This document shows, piece by piece, positions 7,871 through 15,386 of a DNA stretch of 64,000 nucleotides. The stretch lies in the NCBI RefSeq assembly GCF_039522585.1, contig NZ_BAAADR010000001.1; one strand, written 5' to 3'. The position numbers and the translations under genes were made by a program. The notes under the pieces are model-generated. The model was not told the DNA's origin, searched no databases, and worked only from the letters and a program-made list of their open reading frames with translations. This DNA is from Bisbaumannia salifodinae. Lineage in GTDB: Bacteria; Pseudomonadota; Gammaproteobacteria; Pseudomonadales; Halomonadaceae. Within the stretch, counting starts at the first letter, position 1; every line of letters starts with the position of its first letter.

Positions 7871-8428
7871 TCAACTAGGAGGCAGGGCTGTACAGAGGTA
7901 CCAATTCTCCTGCTCTTGCGGTTCACAAAAAGCATAGCCTAAGTTCGGGTCTAAATTACCACGATTTTCTAGTGCATCAGACAACGAGGGCACAATCGCT
8001 GCTTCTGGCTTTCCTCCTGAAATGTATACAAAATACCAATAAGGCCAATAACCAATCTCGAAAGGCCTATCAATACCAAATGCCGAACGAAACACGCATG
8101 ACTCCCGACACCATCGTGAAAATACCGCCTTATCGATATCAATATCAGCGTTCTCTATATCCAGCATAACATCTTCAGGGACAATTCCCTGTAGTGATAC
8201 TGGCTCTACCTTCCCATCGCTTATCACGATCCGATCTTCCGCACTCTGCAACATGATATCGTGCATGGTTTCGACGACATCGGTCAACCTAGGATCAAGA
8301 CGATAGGACATGGTGGCGAAGAGATAGTGTCGCCAGAGGAAAAAAGCGGCAATAATGGCCAACGGGACCAGCACGATCTTGCATCGATAGAGTGGCATCA
8401 CCCGGTGCGCTCCCTGGCTCTCTGGCAA
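7871..8428 (-). CDS. Hypothetical single-pass membrane protein, paralogue 2 of a tandem pair
   Basis: 185 residues, laid out like the neighbouring gene at 7225-7779. The first roughly 80 residues are almost identical (same membrane helix and DPRLTDVVETMHDIML), while the C-terminal half has diverged but keeps the Cys pattern (CRESCVF, YAFCEPQEQENWYLC). Flanking DNA is duplicated too: CCCCTAGCAGATC is found just upstream of both genes. Function unknown. The alternative internal start at Met11 applies here as well. No operon partner other than its twin. Confidence 0.6.
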   Translation of the reverse strand: MPESQGAHRVMPLYRCKIVLVPLAIIAAFFLWRHYLFATMSYRLDPRLTDVVETMHDIMLQSAEDRIVISDGKVEPVSLQGIVPEDVMLDIENADIDIDKAVFSRWCRESCVFRSAFGIDRPFEIGYWPYWYFVYISGGKPEAAIVPSLSDALENRGNLDPNLGYAFCEPQEQENWYLCTALPPS

Positions 8429-8743
8429 TCATGGGGAATCTAGGACCCCTAGCAGATCAGAAGCTTGGCCTGTTCCATGGCAGTGCGATCATCCTAATAT
8501 ACCGAGGCCGATCATAGGGCATATGTCAGCGGGCGGCCACATGGCCAGGTAACAGTCTTATCTGGCGTACGATGAATATCGGTGATGTCTTACAACACTC
8601 CGTACCCCGCGTTACCGCCCGCGAGATGGTACAGCGAGACCAGCGCCACGTGGGTGATTCCACCCCCACGCTGCGCTGGACGCCATGCCAAGAGATCGGG
8701 ATAGTCTTGTATAGCGAATGCCGGTATTCATGACACCGGCAGG
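8429..8743. other. 315-base gap with a possible gene remnant
   Basis: Lies between the paralogue pair and the CigR-like gene. On the plus strand a 53-codon frame (8572-8733) begins MNIGDVLQHSVPRVTAREMV, which looks like the opening of a CBS-domain protein but then loses any resemblance and stops. It has no clear ribosome site. A hairpin GCCGGTATTC-ATGACACCGGC near 8720-8741 may terminate the CigR-like gene. I call nothing here as a real gene. Confidence 0.35.
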
Positions 8744-9391
8744 CTAGTCGATAAAGATATCCCGCAGTACTTCGTAGACGATATCGTTGGCGACCTCCAC
8801 CAGCACCACATCCGCGCCCACCCGGCGCCACTCGTAGCCCTCATAGCGGGGCAGCTGACGATAAAGGCGGTCGTCGAAGCGGCGGGCGATGCCGGGAGGC
8901 AAGGGCTTGCCCCGCGCCAGGTTCATGCGGATCCCCGGCGGCAAGGACTCCACCCCACTGCGGGGCAAGAGGTCACGATTATCACGGAAGATCTCGCGAA
9001 TCAGGCCCTCCTCGATGCGCGGCCCACTGCGGCGGTCCCACTCCTGCGGCGCCTCGCGTCCGTATTCCCGACGCCAATATTCCCGGTCACGGTCGCGACT
9101 GCTCCATTCATGGCGATCATCTGCTCGATGATCCCGCTCTCGGCTACGCCATTCCCGACTATCATCGCCGCGTTCCCAGCGATTGCGGTCCTGCTCACGC
9201 TGGCGGCTCCACTGCGGGTCGTCGCCCCGGCGGCGCTCGTCCGTCGCGGGGCCACCGCCCCGCTCCTCGACGAACTCCGGCGGGCCCCCGCGCCCCTGGC
9301 CGGGATCGGCGGGCTGAGCCAGGGCCGATCCCGCCGCCAGCAGCAGGCCGCCCAACCCCAACAGGGTGCAACAGGTCATGGTACGTTTCAT
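8744..9391 (-). CDS. CigR/RcnB-like secreted basic-acidic protein
   Basis: 216 residues from the ATG at 9391, which has a GGAGGA Shine-Dalgarno 6-7 bases upstream (an in-frame start 21 bases earlier lacks one). A signal peptide (LLGLGGLLLAAGSALAQ) is followed by about 100 residues of low-complexity Arg/Asp/Glu-rich sequence. The conserved C-terminal part contains SLPPGIRMNLARGKPLPPGI and YEWRRVGADVVLVEVANDIV. That LPPG-x-LPPGI and tail pattern is seen in the CigR and RcnB families. Salmonella CigR is an anti-virulence regulator, and other members have no fixed role. Periplasmic location is likely. Function here is open. Confidence 0.7.
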   Translation of the reverse strand: MKRTMTCCTLLGLGGLLLAAGSALAQPADPGQGRGGPPEFVEERGGGPATDERRRGDDPQWSRQREQDRNRWERGDDSREWRSRERDHRADDRHEWSSRDRDREYWRREYGREAPQEWDRRSGPRIEEGLIREIFRDNRDLLPRSGVESLPPGIRMNLARGKPLPPGIARRFDDRLYRQLPRYEGYEWRRVGADVVLVEVANDIVYEVLRDIFID

Positions 9392-9642
9392 GGCTCCTCC
9401 CAGGGTCGCCACACCGATGGCGACTCGCGCAAGAGACGGTGGGGCCGAAGGCCTCTGAGTTGACTATGGTTCAGGCCTCGGGCCTTGGCCAGGCGAGGGT
9501 CACCATTGCCATACTCTTGCCACCCGCTGTCGCAAATAAACGACAACGCAGGCACAGGGTAATGGACGGCGGCGTCGAGGAGGAAAGGGAACAGGGCCAG
9601 GTCAGCGATCTGACAGGGGGCTTGTTCTCGGTCAGCAGCCCC

Positions 9643-10612
9643 TCAGTGCCGGGTCTCGGCGCGCAGCTGCGCCACTTCCTCGACGGCCAGCCCGGCGATC
9701 TCGGCGATCATCGCATCGTCCATCTCGGTACGTGCGATCAGATTGCGGGCGGTCTCGAGACGGCCTTCCCGGAGCCCTTCCTGGCGGCCTTCCTGACGGC
9801 CCTCCTGGCGGCCTTCCTGACGGCCCTCCTGGCGTTCCTTCTTCGCCCAGTTCTGCAGATTCTCTGCCAGCATCTCTCTATCCTCTACCAGGCTGTTGAG
9901 CCGATTCAGATCGATATCGGCCCCAAGCCGATGCAAGTGACGCTTCAGCCAGCGGGTCACGATGGCGTCGATGCGCGCCTTATAAGGGTCGGCCTGAATA
10001 ATGGCCACCACCCGATCCACGGCCTTTTGCAAGGCCTCTCGCTCGGCCGCATTCTCGATGCCGAACACGCCACTCAACGGCGTCTGACGCTCGGCCAGCT
10101 CCTCGTCAGTATATCGCCCCTCGTCGATCAGGTAATAGCGCAGGTGCGGCTGATAGACCCGCAGGAAGGCCGGCGGTTCCGGCCTGACCAGCTCATAAAC
10201 ATCCTGGGGCACCGACCAGCGCCGGGAACCGTTATAAAGCACGATGGGCAACACCGGCGGCAGGCCCTCGCCGAGGGTGAAGGCCTTGCTCTTGAGCAGA
10301 TGATCGTAGAAGCAGGCCACGTAGTGCATCAAGCGAATCGGCATCGCCTGATCCACCATGGACTGGAACTCCAGCAGGATATACAGGTAGATCTGTTGCG
10401 CCACGCCCTGCCAGTGGACCTCAACCGACCACACCACATCCTCGAACCTCTCCTCGAACAGCGGCGTGATGTAGTTGCCGCTATGGTTCTGCAGGGTGGC
10501 GAAGTCCATCAGCCCGGCGATCTCGGGGCGGGGCGAAGCCCTCAATCAGTTGCTGCACGAACTCGGGGTGGCTGAACAGCTCCTTGTAACCCGTATCATG
10601 GTGGTTGGCCAT
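9643..10612 (-). pseudogene. rpn: Rpn-family recombination-promoting nuclease/transposase, frameshifted
   Basis: The gene starts at the ATG at 10612 (AGGAG 8 bases upstream) with MANHHDTGYKELFSHPEFVQ, the usual Rpn opening. It loses frame after IEGFAPP. The rest continues in the next frame from EIAGLMDFATLQNHSGN to a stop at 9643. One extra C in a CCCC run near 10525-10533 explains it. The PD-(D/E)XK core (SVEVHWQGVAQQIYLYILLEFQS) is intact downstream. The C-terminal coiled region carries five or six QEGR repeats (about 9776-9842). A living nuclease would need slippage or correction of a sequencing error. A shorter product from an internal start remains possible. Confidence 0.8.
9773..9842. 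repeat. QEGR-coding tandem repeat inside rpn
   Basis: A 12-base unit alternating CTTCCTGACGGC and CCTCCTGGCGGC forms a 24-base higher-order repeat encoding QEGRQEGR on the minus strand. Because 12 is a multiple of 3, gain or loss of units keeps frame. Such tracts in rpn genes commonly vary in length between strains. Confidence 0.8.
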
Positions 10613-10747
10613 GGCCACTCCTGCGCGCCTGTCTTGATGTTCGGAGTCTAGCATGCCCCCGTCCTGTCTCCCTCGATAGTCAGGAGCCATCGACGGCTTA
10701 GGCAGGATAGGATAAGAAGCGTTTTTTCGAACCACAGGAATGCCGAT

Positions 10748-11263
10748 ATGGAAATGACTCACGCCCGTTATGGACGACTCAGCCGTGCCCTGCACTGGGC
10801 CATGGCCGCCCTCTTCGCCTGGCAGTTCGCCTCGGTGGGCGCCCGCGTGCTGCTGCCCGACTCACCGCTGGACGAGTTTCTCTGGGCCACCCACAAACCG
10901 CTGGGCGCCCTACTGCTGATGCTGGGCCTGCTGCGCCTGGCCTGGGCGCTCTGGGAACACCCGCGCCGGCCCGCCGCCCTCAACGGCGCCGCCCGGCTCG
11001 GCCACCTGGCGCTCTATGCACTGATGCTGGCGATCCCCGCCCCCGCCCTGCTGCGCCAATTTGGCTCCGGTCGCGCCTTCTCACCCTTCGGCCTGCCGCT
11101 GATGCCGGGCTTCGACGGCGAGATCGAGTGGATGACCGCCCTAGGCAGCGCCCTCCACGGCCTCCTGGGCTGGGTCCTGCTGGTGTTACTGGTGGGGCAT
11201 ATCGCCATGGCCCTGCTGCATGGCCGCCTGGGCGGACAGCCGGTGCTCAAGCGCATGACCTGA
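10748..11263 (+). CDS. cybB: Cytochrome b561 family protein
   Basis: Inner-membrane di-haem b protein of 171 residues with four predicted helices. Likely haem ligands are His16 (RALHWAMAALFAWQ), His49 (WATHKPLGALLLMLG), and late His in SALHGLLGWVLLVLLVGHIAMALLH. This is the pattern of CybB-type proteins that carry electrons between quinol or superoxide and haem. Start ATG has CAGGAA upstream. It stands alone between the rpn pseudogene and the CNNM gene, so the partner is unknown. Symbol given for the family, not a proven orthologue. Confidence 0.8.
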   Translation: MEMTHARYGRLSRALHWAMAALFAWQFASVGARVLLPDSPLDEFLWATHKPLGALLLMLGLLRLAWALWEHPRRPAALNGAARLGHLALYALMLAIPAPALLRQFGSGRAFSPFGLPLMPGFDGEIEWMTALGSALHGLLGWVLLVLLVGHIAMALLHGRLGGQPVLKRMT

Positions 11264-11367
11264 GGCGCCCCCGGCCGGCTTGCCGTCTCCGGCGATTTCG
11301 GTAATCATCGCCCGTGCCGCCGGGGTCTCGTCTCCGGCGGCCCCCTCAGCAACCCACCCGAGGCCCC

Positions 11368-12381
11368 ATGATCCTCCTGGCTGTCTTTGCCACCCTTTCC
11401 ATCGGCGTGTCCTTCGTCTGCTCCCTGCTCGAGGCCGCGCTGCTCTCCATGACCCCCAGCTATATTGCCCAGTTGCGTGAGAACTACCCGGCGCTGCATG
11501 CCCGCCTCGTGCGGCTGAAACAGAATATCGACCAGCCCCTGGCGGCCATCCTCACCCTCAACACCATCGCCCATACGGTAGGCGCCACCGGCGTCGGCGC
11601 CCAGGTCGTAGTGGTGTTCGGCGAGGCCTGGCTGGGTATCGCCTCGGCGGTGATGACCCTGCTGATCCTGTTTCTCTCCGAGATCATCCCCAAGACGGTC
11701 GGCGCCACCTACTGGCGCCAGCTCGCCTCCCCCATGGCGCTGACCCTGATCGCCATGATCTGGAGCATGAAGCCCTTTATCTGGCTGTCGGAGCGGATCA
11801 CCCGGCGCATCGGCAAGGACGCGCAGGACACCGATATGCGCGGCGAGATCAAGGCCCTGGCGCAGATCGGCCTGGAAGAGCAGGCCCTGGACGCCGACGA
11901 GGCCCGGGTCATCACCAATATCCTCAACCTGCACGATATCCAGGTGAAGAATGTGATGACGCCACGCACCGTCTCGCTCATCGTGCCACCGCAGATGAGC
12001 GTCGCCGAGTTCGACGAGAACCTCGGCCGCTCGCCCTTTACCCGCTTCCCGGTGATGGACGGCGGCGAGCAGGCGCTGGGCTATGTACACAAGGCCGACA
12101 CCTACCACGCCTCGGAGGAGGCGCCGCTGAAGTCGCTGATGCACCCGGTCAAGACGGTGATGGTGGACGACAGCGTCGAGCAGGTCTTCACCATGATGGT
12201 ACGCGACCGCCAGCACCTCACCGTGGTCTATGACGACCTGGGCACCTGGGTGGGCCTGATGACCCTGGAAGACGTGATCGAGACCATCCTCGGCCAGGAT
12301 ATCGTCGACGAGACCGATAACGTGGCCAACCTGCGCAAGTACGCCAAGCAGCGCTGGACCAAGGCGCTCAAGAAGGCCTGA
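11368..12381 (+). CDS. CNNM/CorC-type transmembrane protein with CBS domains
   Basis: 337 residues from the ATG at 11368 (MILLAVFATLSIGVSFVCSL). The frame continues upstream but the extra residues are not family-like. An N-terminal DUF21/CNNM membrane domain (about 1-150) with three or four helices contains ILTLNTIAHTVGATGVGA and LFLSEIIPKTVGATYWRQL. It is followed by a CBS pair (about 190-310) starting VKNVMTPRTVSLIVPPQMSV. The C-terminal CorC/HlyC domain of longer relatives is missing, so this is the short form. Family members are linked to Mg2+/Co2+ efflux. A REP block starts right after the stop. Confidence 0.85.
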   Translation: MILLAVFATLSIGVSFVCSLLEAALLSMTPSYIAQLRENYPALHARLVRLKQNIDQPLAAILTLNTIAHTVGATGVGAQVVVVFGEAWLGIASAVMTLLILFLSEIIPKTVGATYWRQLASPMALTLIAMIWSMKPFIWLSERITRRIGKDAQDTDMRGEIKALAQIGLEEQALDADEARVITNILNLHDIQVKNVMTPRTVSLIVPPQMSVAEFDENLGRSPFTRFPVMDGGEQALGYVHKADTYHASEEAPLKSLMHPVKTVMVDDSVEQVFTMMVRDRQHLTVVYDDLGTWVGLMTLEDVIETILGQDIVDETDNVANLRKYAKQRWTKALKKA

Positions 12382-12391
12382 CGAGGCCGCC

Positions 12392-12772
12392 CTTGGGTGC
12401 CCGTCATGCTCGCCCTTCGGGCGAATCGCCGAAGCGTCGGACCGGCAGAATCTGCGCTTGTATGTTTGAAGGAGACCCAGAACGGGCAATAGTGAGAAGG
12501 CTTGGTTGGCCACTGGTGTTGTGGGAGTCCGGCTCCGCCGGACGATTGGGCGACGCAGTCGCCCCTGGTGACAGCCAAGGCCTTCCAGATCGCCCTGCGG
12601 GCGATATCGCGCGGCATAGCCGCGCTCCCACAGGAGGCTGGGTGACCAACCCCACAATAGGCTGGGCAACCACTGTTGCTGGGAGAAACACTGGGGTTGT
12701 GGTGGCCACTGGTATTGTGGGAGTTCGGGTTCCCCGGACGATTGGGCGACGAAGTCGCCCCTGGGCCATGCC
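12392..12772. repeat. REP/REPIN block B
   Basis: Contains two plus-orientation arms (TGTGGGAGTCCGGCTCCGCC near 12519 and TGTGGGAGTTCGGGTTCCCC near 12716), each followed by CGATTGGGCGACG and AGTCGCCCCTGG. Between them is an opposite arm ATCGCCCTGCGGGCGATATC then GCGCGGCATAGCCGCGCTCC. Spacers repeat GGCTGGGTGACCAAC and GGCCACTGGT. A degenerate arm opens the block. It fills almost the entire gap between the converging CNNM and TPM genes. Confidence 0.9.
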
Positions 12773-12776
12773 AACC

Positions 12777-13778
12777 CTATCTGGGATAGCCATTGGCATC
12801 CAGGCGCAGGTCGTCGAAGGCGAAGGCATAGGCGCCCAGTTGGCCACGCTCCAGGCGCCAGCGATTGTTGCGGCCGAAGCGAATCGCCGCCTGCATCGCC
12901 ACCAGGTCGAGGCGCCAGGCCTGCGCCTCGCGAACCAGGAAATAGGGCGGGCAGTCACCGCGACTCAGCGGGGCACGCAGCACCACCCGATCGCCGGAGC
13001 CGCGCCGCACTTCCACCGGGCAGTCCGCCAGGCTCCGCGCCATATTGTCCATCTGCGCCGGGGTCACCACCCAGGATGCCAGCATCTCCCGCGTCTCGCG
13101 GCTATAGATCGCCAGGTCCGGATTATCGTTGCGCTGCGCCATGGCCTGGCGATAGGCCGCCAGTACCGCCTCGGGAGAATCCGCCACCTCGCCGGCCAGG
13201 GGCGTGGTCCCGGGGCGCCGCGCCCCCTCCCCCAGCCTGGCCGGCAGGCGTGCCCCCGCCCCGCCGCTGCCCGCCAGTCCGAGTGACCCAAGCGGGTCGG
13301 CCCCCTCGGCTTGCGCCACCAGCAGCTCGGTGGAGGCCAGGATGCCGTCGGCCACGCGTCCGGCGGCGAAAAACTCGGTCATCTGCCGCGCTTCCAGGTA
13401 GGCGATAAAGGCATCGACGAACACCCCCTCCAGGCCATGCCCCACCTCCAGGCGCAGCTCGTTGGCGGCCACGTCCAGCACCAGCAGCAGGCCGCGCCCC
13501 GATTCGCCCCCCAGGGCCAGGCGCCGGAACTCGGTCGCCGCATAGCGATCCAGGTCGCCCAGGTCGCGGTCGATCACCACCCGATAATCGATCTCATGAT
13601 CCTCGCGCAGCAGCCGGTGAGTCTCGACCAGCCGCCGCCGCTGCGCCTCGCTCAGCAGCCCGACGCGATCCTCCACCAGCGGCGGAGCCTGAGAAGCCCA
13701 GCGGGATTGCCAGACCCAGCCCAAAGCCGCCAGGGCAAGCAGCACGCCGATCAGCAGGGCGACAAGGCGCGCCCCCAT
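12777..13778 (-). CDS. TPM-domain (YgcG/Psb32-like) membrane-anchored protein
   Basis: 333 residues. An N-terminal anchor helix (LVALLIGVLLALAALGWVW) is followed by a TPM_phosphatase domain at about 35-165 with VEDRVGLLSEAQRRRLVETH and YRVVIDRDLGDLD. A roughly 150-residue region of unknown fold comes last. TPM proteins occur in the periplasm next to LemA, and the start here overlaps the lemA-like stop in TAATG, so the two should be co-translated. A link to membrane protein turnover or envelope stress is suggested for the family but not settled. The stop lies against REP block B. Confidence 0.8.
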   Translation of the reverse strand: MGARLVALLIGVLLALAALGWVWQSRWASQAPPLVEDRVGLLSEAQRRRLVETHRLLREDHEIDYRVVIDRDLGDLDRYAATEFRRLALGGESGRGLLLVLDVAANELRLEVGHGLEGVFVDAFIAYLEARQMTEFFAAGRVADGILASTELLVAQAEGADPLGSLGLAGSGGAGARLPARLGEGARRPGTTPLAGEVADSPEAVLAAYRQAMAQRNDNPDLAIYSRETREMLASWVVTPAQMDNMARSLADCPVEVRRGSGDRVVLRAPLSRGDCPPYFLVREAQAWRLDLVAMQAAIRFGRNNRWRLERGQLGAYAFAFDDLRLDANGYPR

Positions 13779-14386
13779 TAGAACTCCACCACCAGGGGCT
13801 CGTGGGCCTCGGCCGGCGCCTCGAAGTAATCGCCGGGCTCGAGCCCCATGGCATCCGCCACCCAGCGCCCGAAGAAGCCATCCAGGCTGGCGTTATAGTC
13901 GCGTACGGCGGCGTTGTAACGCATGCGGGCCACATTGATGCGGTTGTCGCTGCCCTCGAGCTGCGCCTGGAAGCGCAGGAACTGATCCCCCGAGCGCAGC
14001 TCGGGATGCTCGCCGGCGCGGCTCATCAGGCGCCCCAGGTCGTGGGTCAAGGCCGCCTCCAGCCTGGCCAGGCGCGCCGGCTCGCCGCGGGCCTCGTTCA
14101 GGGCCTCGCGCAGCCCCCGGGCGCGCTCGTGCACCAGTTCCACCAGTGTCTCGCTTTCGTAGTCCATATGCGCCTGCAGGCTGCGTACCAGGTTCGGCAC
14201 CAGTTCGGCGCGGCGCTGCAGGTTGCTCTCCACGTCGGCCCAGGCGGCGGCCACCGCTTCGCGGCGCTCCACTAGCTGGTTATGGACCAACCAGGGCACG
14301 GCGATCACCGCCGCCCCCAGCAACACGATGATCAGCAGGCGGATGGTGCCACCATCGACCTGCCCGCGTGACTTCGACGCCGCCAT
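13778..14386 (-). CDS. lemA: LemA family protein
   Basis: 202 residues from the ATG at 14386, which has GGGAGG 7 bases upstream. An upstream in-frame TTG is less likely. One N-terminal membrane helix (LLIIVLLGAAVIAVPWLV) precedes a helical domain with AAWADVESNLQRRAELVPNLV, the diagnostic LemA segment, and NAAVRDYNASLDGFF later. The domain faces the periplasm in characterised members. Co-transcribed with the TPM gene downstream. Usual length for the family is about 190-200. Exact role unknown. LemA-TPM pairing is a common bacterial arrangement. Confidence 0.85.
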   Translation of the reverse strand: MAASKSRGQVDGGTIRLLIIVLLGAAVIAVPWLVHNQLVERREAVAAAWADVESNLQRRAELVPNLVRSLQAHMDYESETLVELVHERARGLREALNEARGEPARLARLEAALTHDLGRLMSRAGEHPELRSGDQFLRFQAQLEGSDNRINVARMRYNAAVRDYNASLDGFFGRWVADAMGLEPGDYFEAPAEAHEPLVVEF

Positions 14387-14563
14387 GGCCAAGCCTCCCT
14401 ATGCGTGGCGTTCTCCTTGCACCAGCGTAGCCGAATACGCCGGGCATAGGGGCCGTGTCGGCGCATCCCACGACGCCGGTCACTCGAGGCATCCCTCCGC
14501 CACGACAAGGAAACGGCAAGAGCGACTACGCTGATAACGACTCGTTACTCCAAGGAGGGAATC

Positions 14564-15193
14564 ATGCGTCTTGCCAGCCTGCTCGTCGTCCTGCTGCTGA
14601 CCTGCCTGCCGGTCGGCCCATCCCTGGCGCAATATGCGCCCACGCCGCCACCCAGCACCTATGTCGGCATCCCCTCCGTCAACTTCCTCCCTGCCGAACA
14701 AGTAAGCTCCAACTGGTGCTGGGCCGCCTCCATCCAGATGGTCATGAACCACTATGGCGTCGCCCTCTCCCAGGAGCAGATCGTCGCCAGGACCTACGGC
14801 GTCGATCCGTACGGCAACCTTCCCAACTGGACGGCACATATCCCACAGATCCACGCCAACCTGAATCATTACGGCCAGGACAGCGACGGGCGGCCCTATC
14901 GGGTAACCGCCAGGATGGGCCAAGGCGCGCCCGTCCCCGCCGTGCTGCTGGACGAGTTGAACCGGGGGCATCCGGTTATCGTCGGCTATCGAAGCGGGCC
15001 CAACAGCGCCCATGCCATCGTGATCACCGCGGCGCGCTACACCATGACGCCTCGGGGTCCCATGATCCTGACCCTGGTGGGCCGCGACCCCTGGCCATCC
15101 CCGCAGAACCGGGCCACCCGGGGGCGGGTGGAGATTCCCGGAGACATGTTGGCCCAAGCGATCATGGCGCATTGGTATATCCGAGTCGATTGA
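14564..15193 (+). CDS. Secreted papain-like cysteine protease family protein
   Basis: 209 residues with a signal peptide (LLVVLLLTCLPVGPSLAQ). The mature domain shows SSNWCWAASIQMVMNHYG near residue 50. This is the Gln/Cys active-site segment of papain-like C39/C70-type proteases, with the probable catalytic Cys in WCWAA. It also shows GHPVIVGY and SAHAIVITAARY with the probable catalytic His near 155. It starts ATG after CAAGGAGGGAATC, a strong ribosome site. No substrate or immunity partner lies nearby. Export to periplasm or beyond is predicted. A single REP arm follows the stop. Confidence 0.75.
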   Translation: MRLASLLVVLLLTCLPVGPSLAQYAPTPPPSTYVGIPSVNFLPAEQVSSNWCWAASIQMVMNHYGVALSQEQIVARTYGVDPYGNLPNWTAHIPQIHANLNHYGQDSDGRPYRVTARMGQGAPVPAVLLDELNRGHPVIVGYRSGPNSAHAIVITAARYTMTPRGPMILTLVGRDPWPSPQNRATRGRVEIPGDMLAQAIMAHWYIRVD

Positions 15194-15201
15194 CCCCATT
15201 G

Positions 15202-15276
15202 ATTTTGTGGGAGTTTGCGGTTCGGCGCTCCGACTCTGCCGAACGATTGGGCGACGAAGTCGCTCTGGGGCTGGAG
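15202..15276. repeat. Single REP arm (block C)
   Basis: TGTGGGAG, then an enlarged inner palindrome, then GCCGAACGATTGGGCGACGA and AGTCGC. Only one arm is present and no opposing partner, so this is a solitary REP rather than a REPIN. It begins about ten bases after the protease stop. Confidence 0.75.
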
Positions 15277-15386
15277 GGTCTATCCCCGATTAACCGTCCG
15301 ATTAACCCGCCTGGCTTTACTTCCACGCTGGGGGCGCCGAAGCTAGTCACTTACATAGTGATAACAAAGCCGCCGCAGGGGATGCC

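Noticed and set aside
8572..8733. 53-codon plus-strand frame resembling a CBS-domain start
   Set aside because: No ribosome site, similarity fades after about 20 residues, and it is far too short for a CBS unit. Noted only as a possible remnant.
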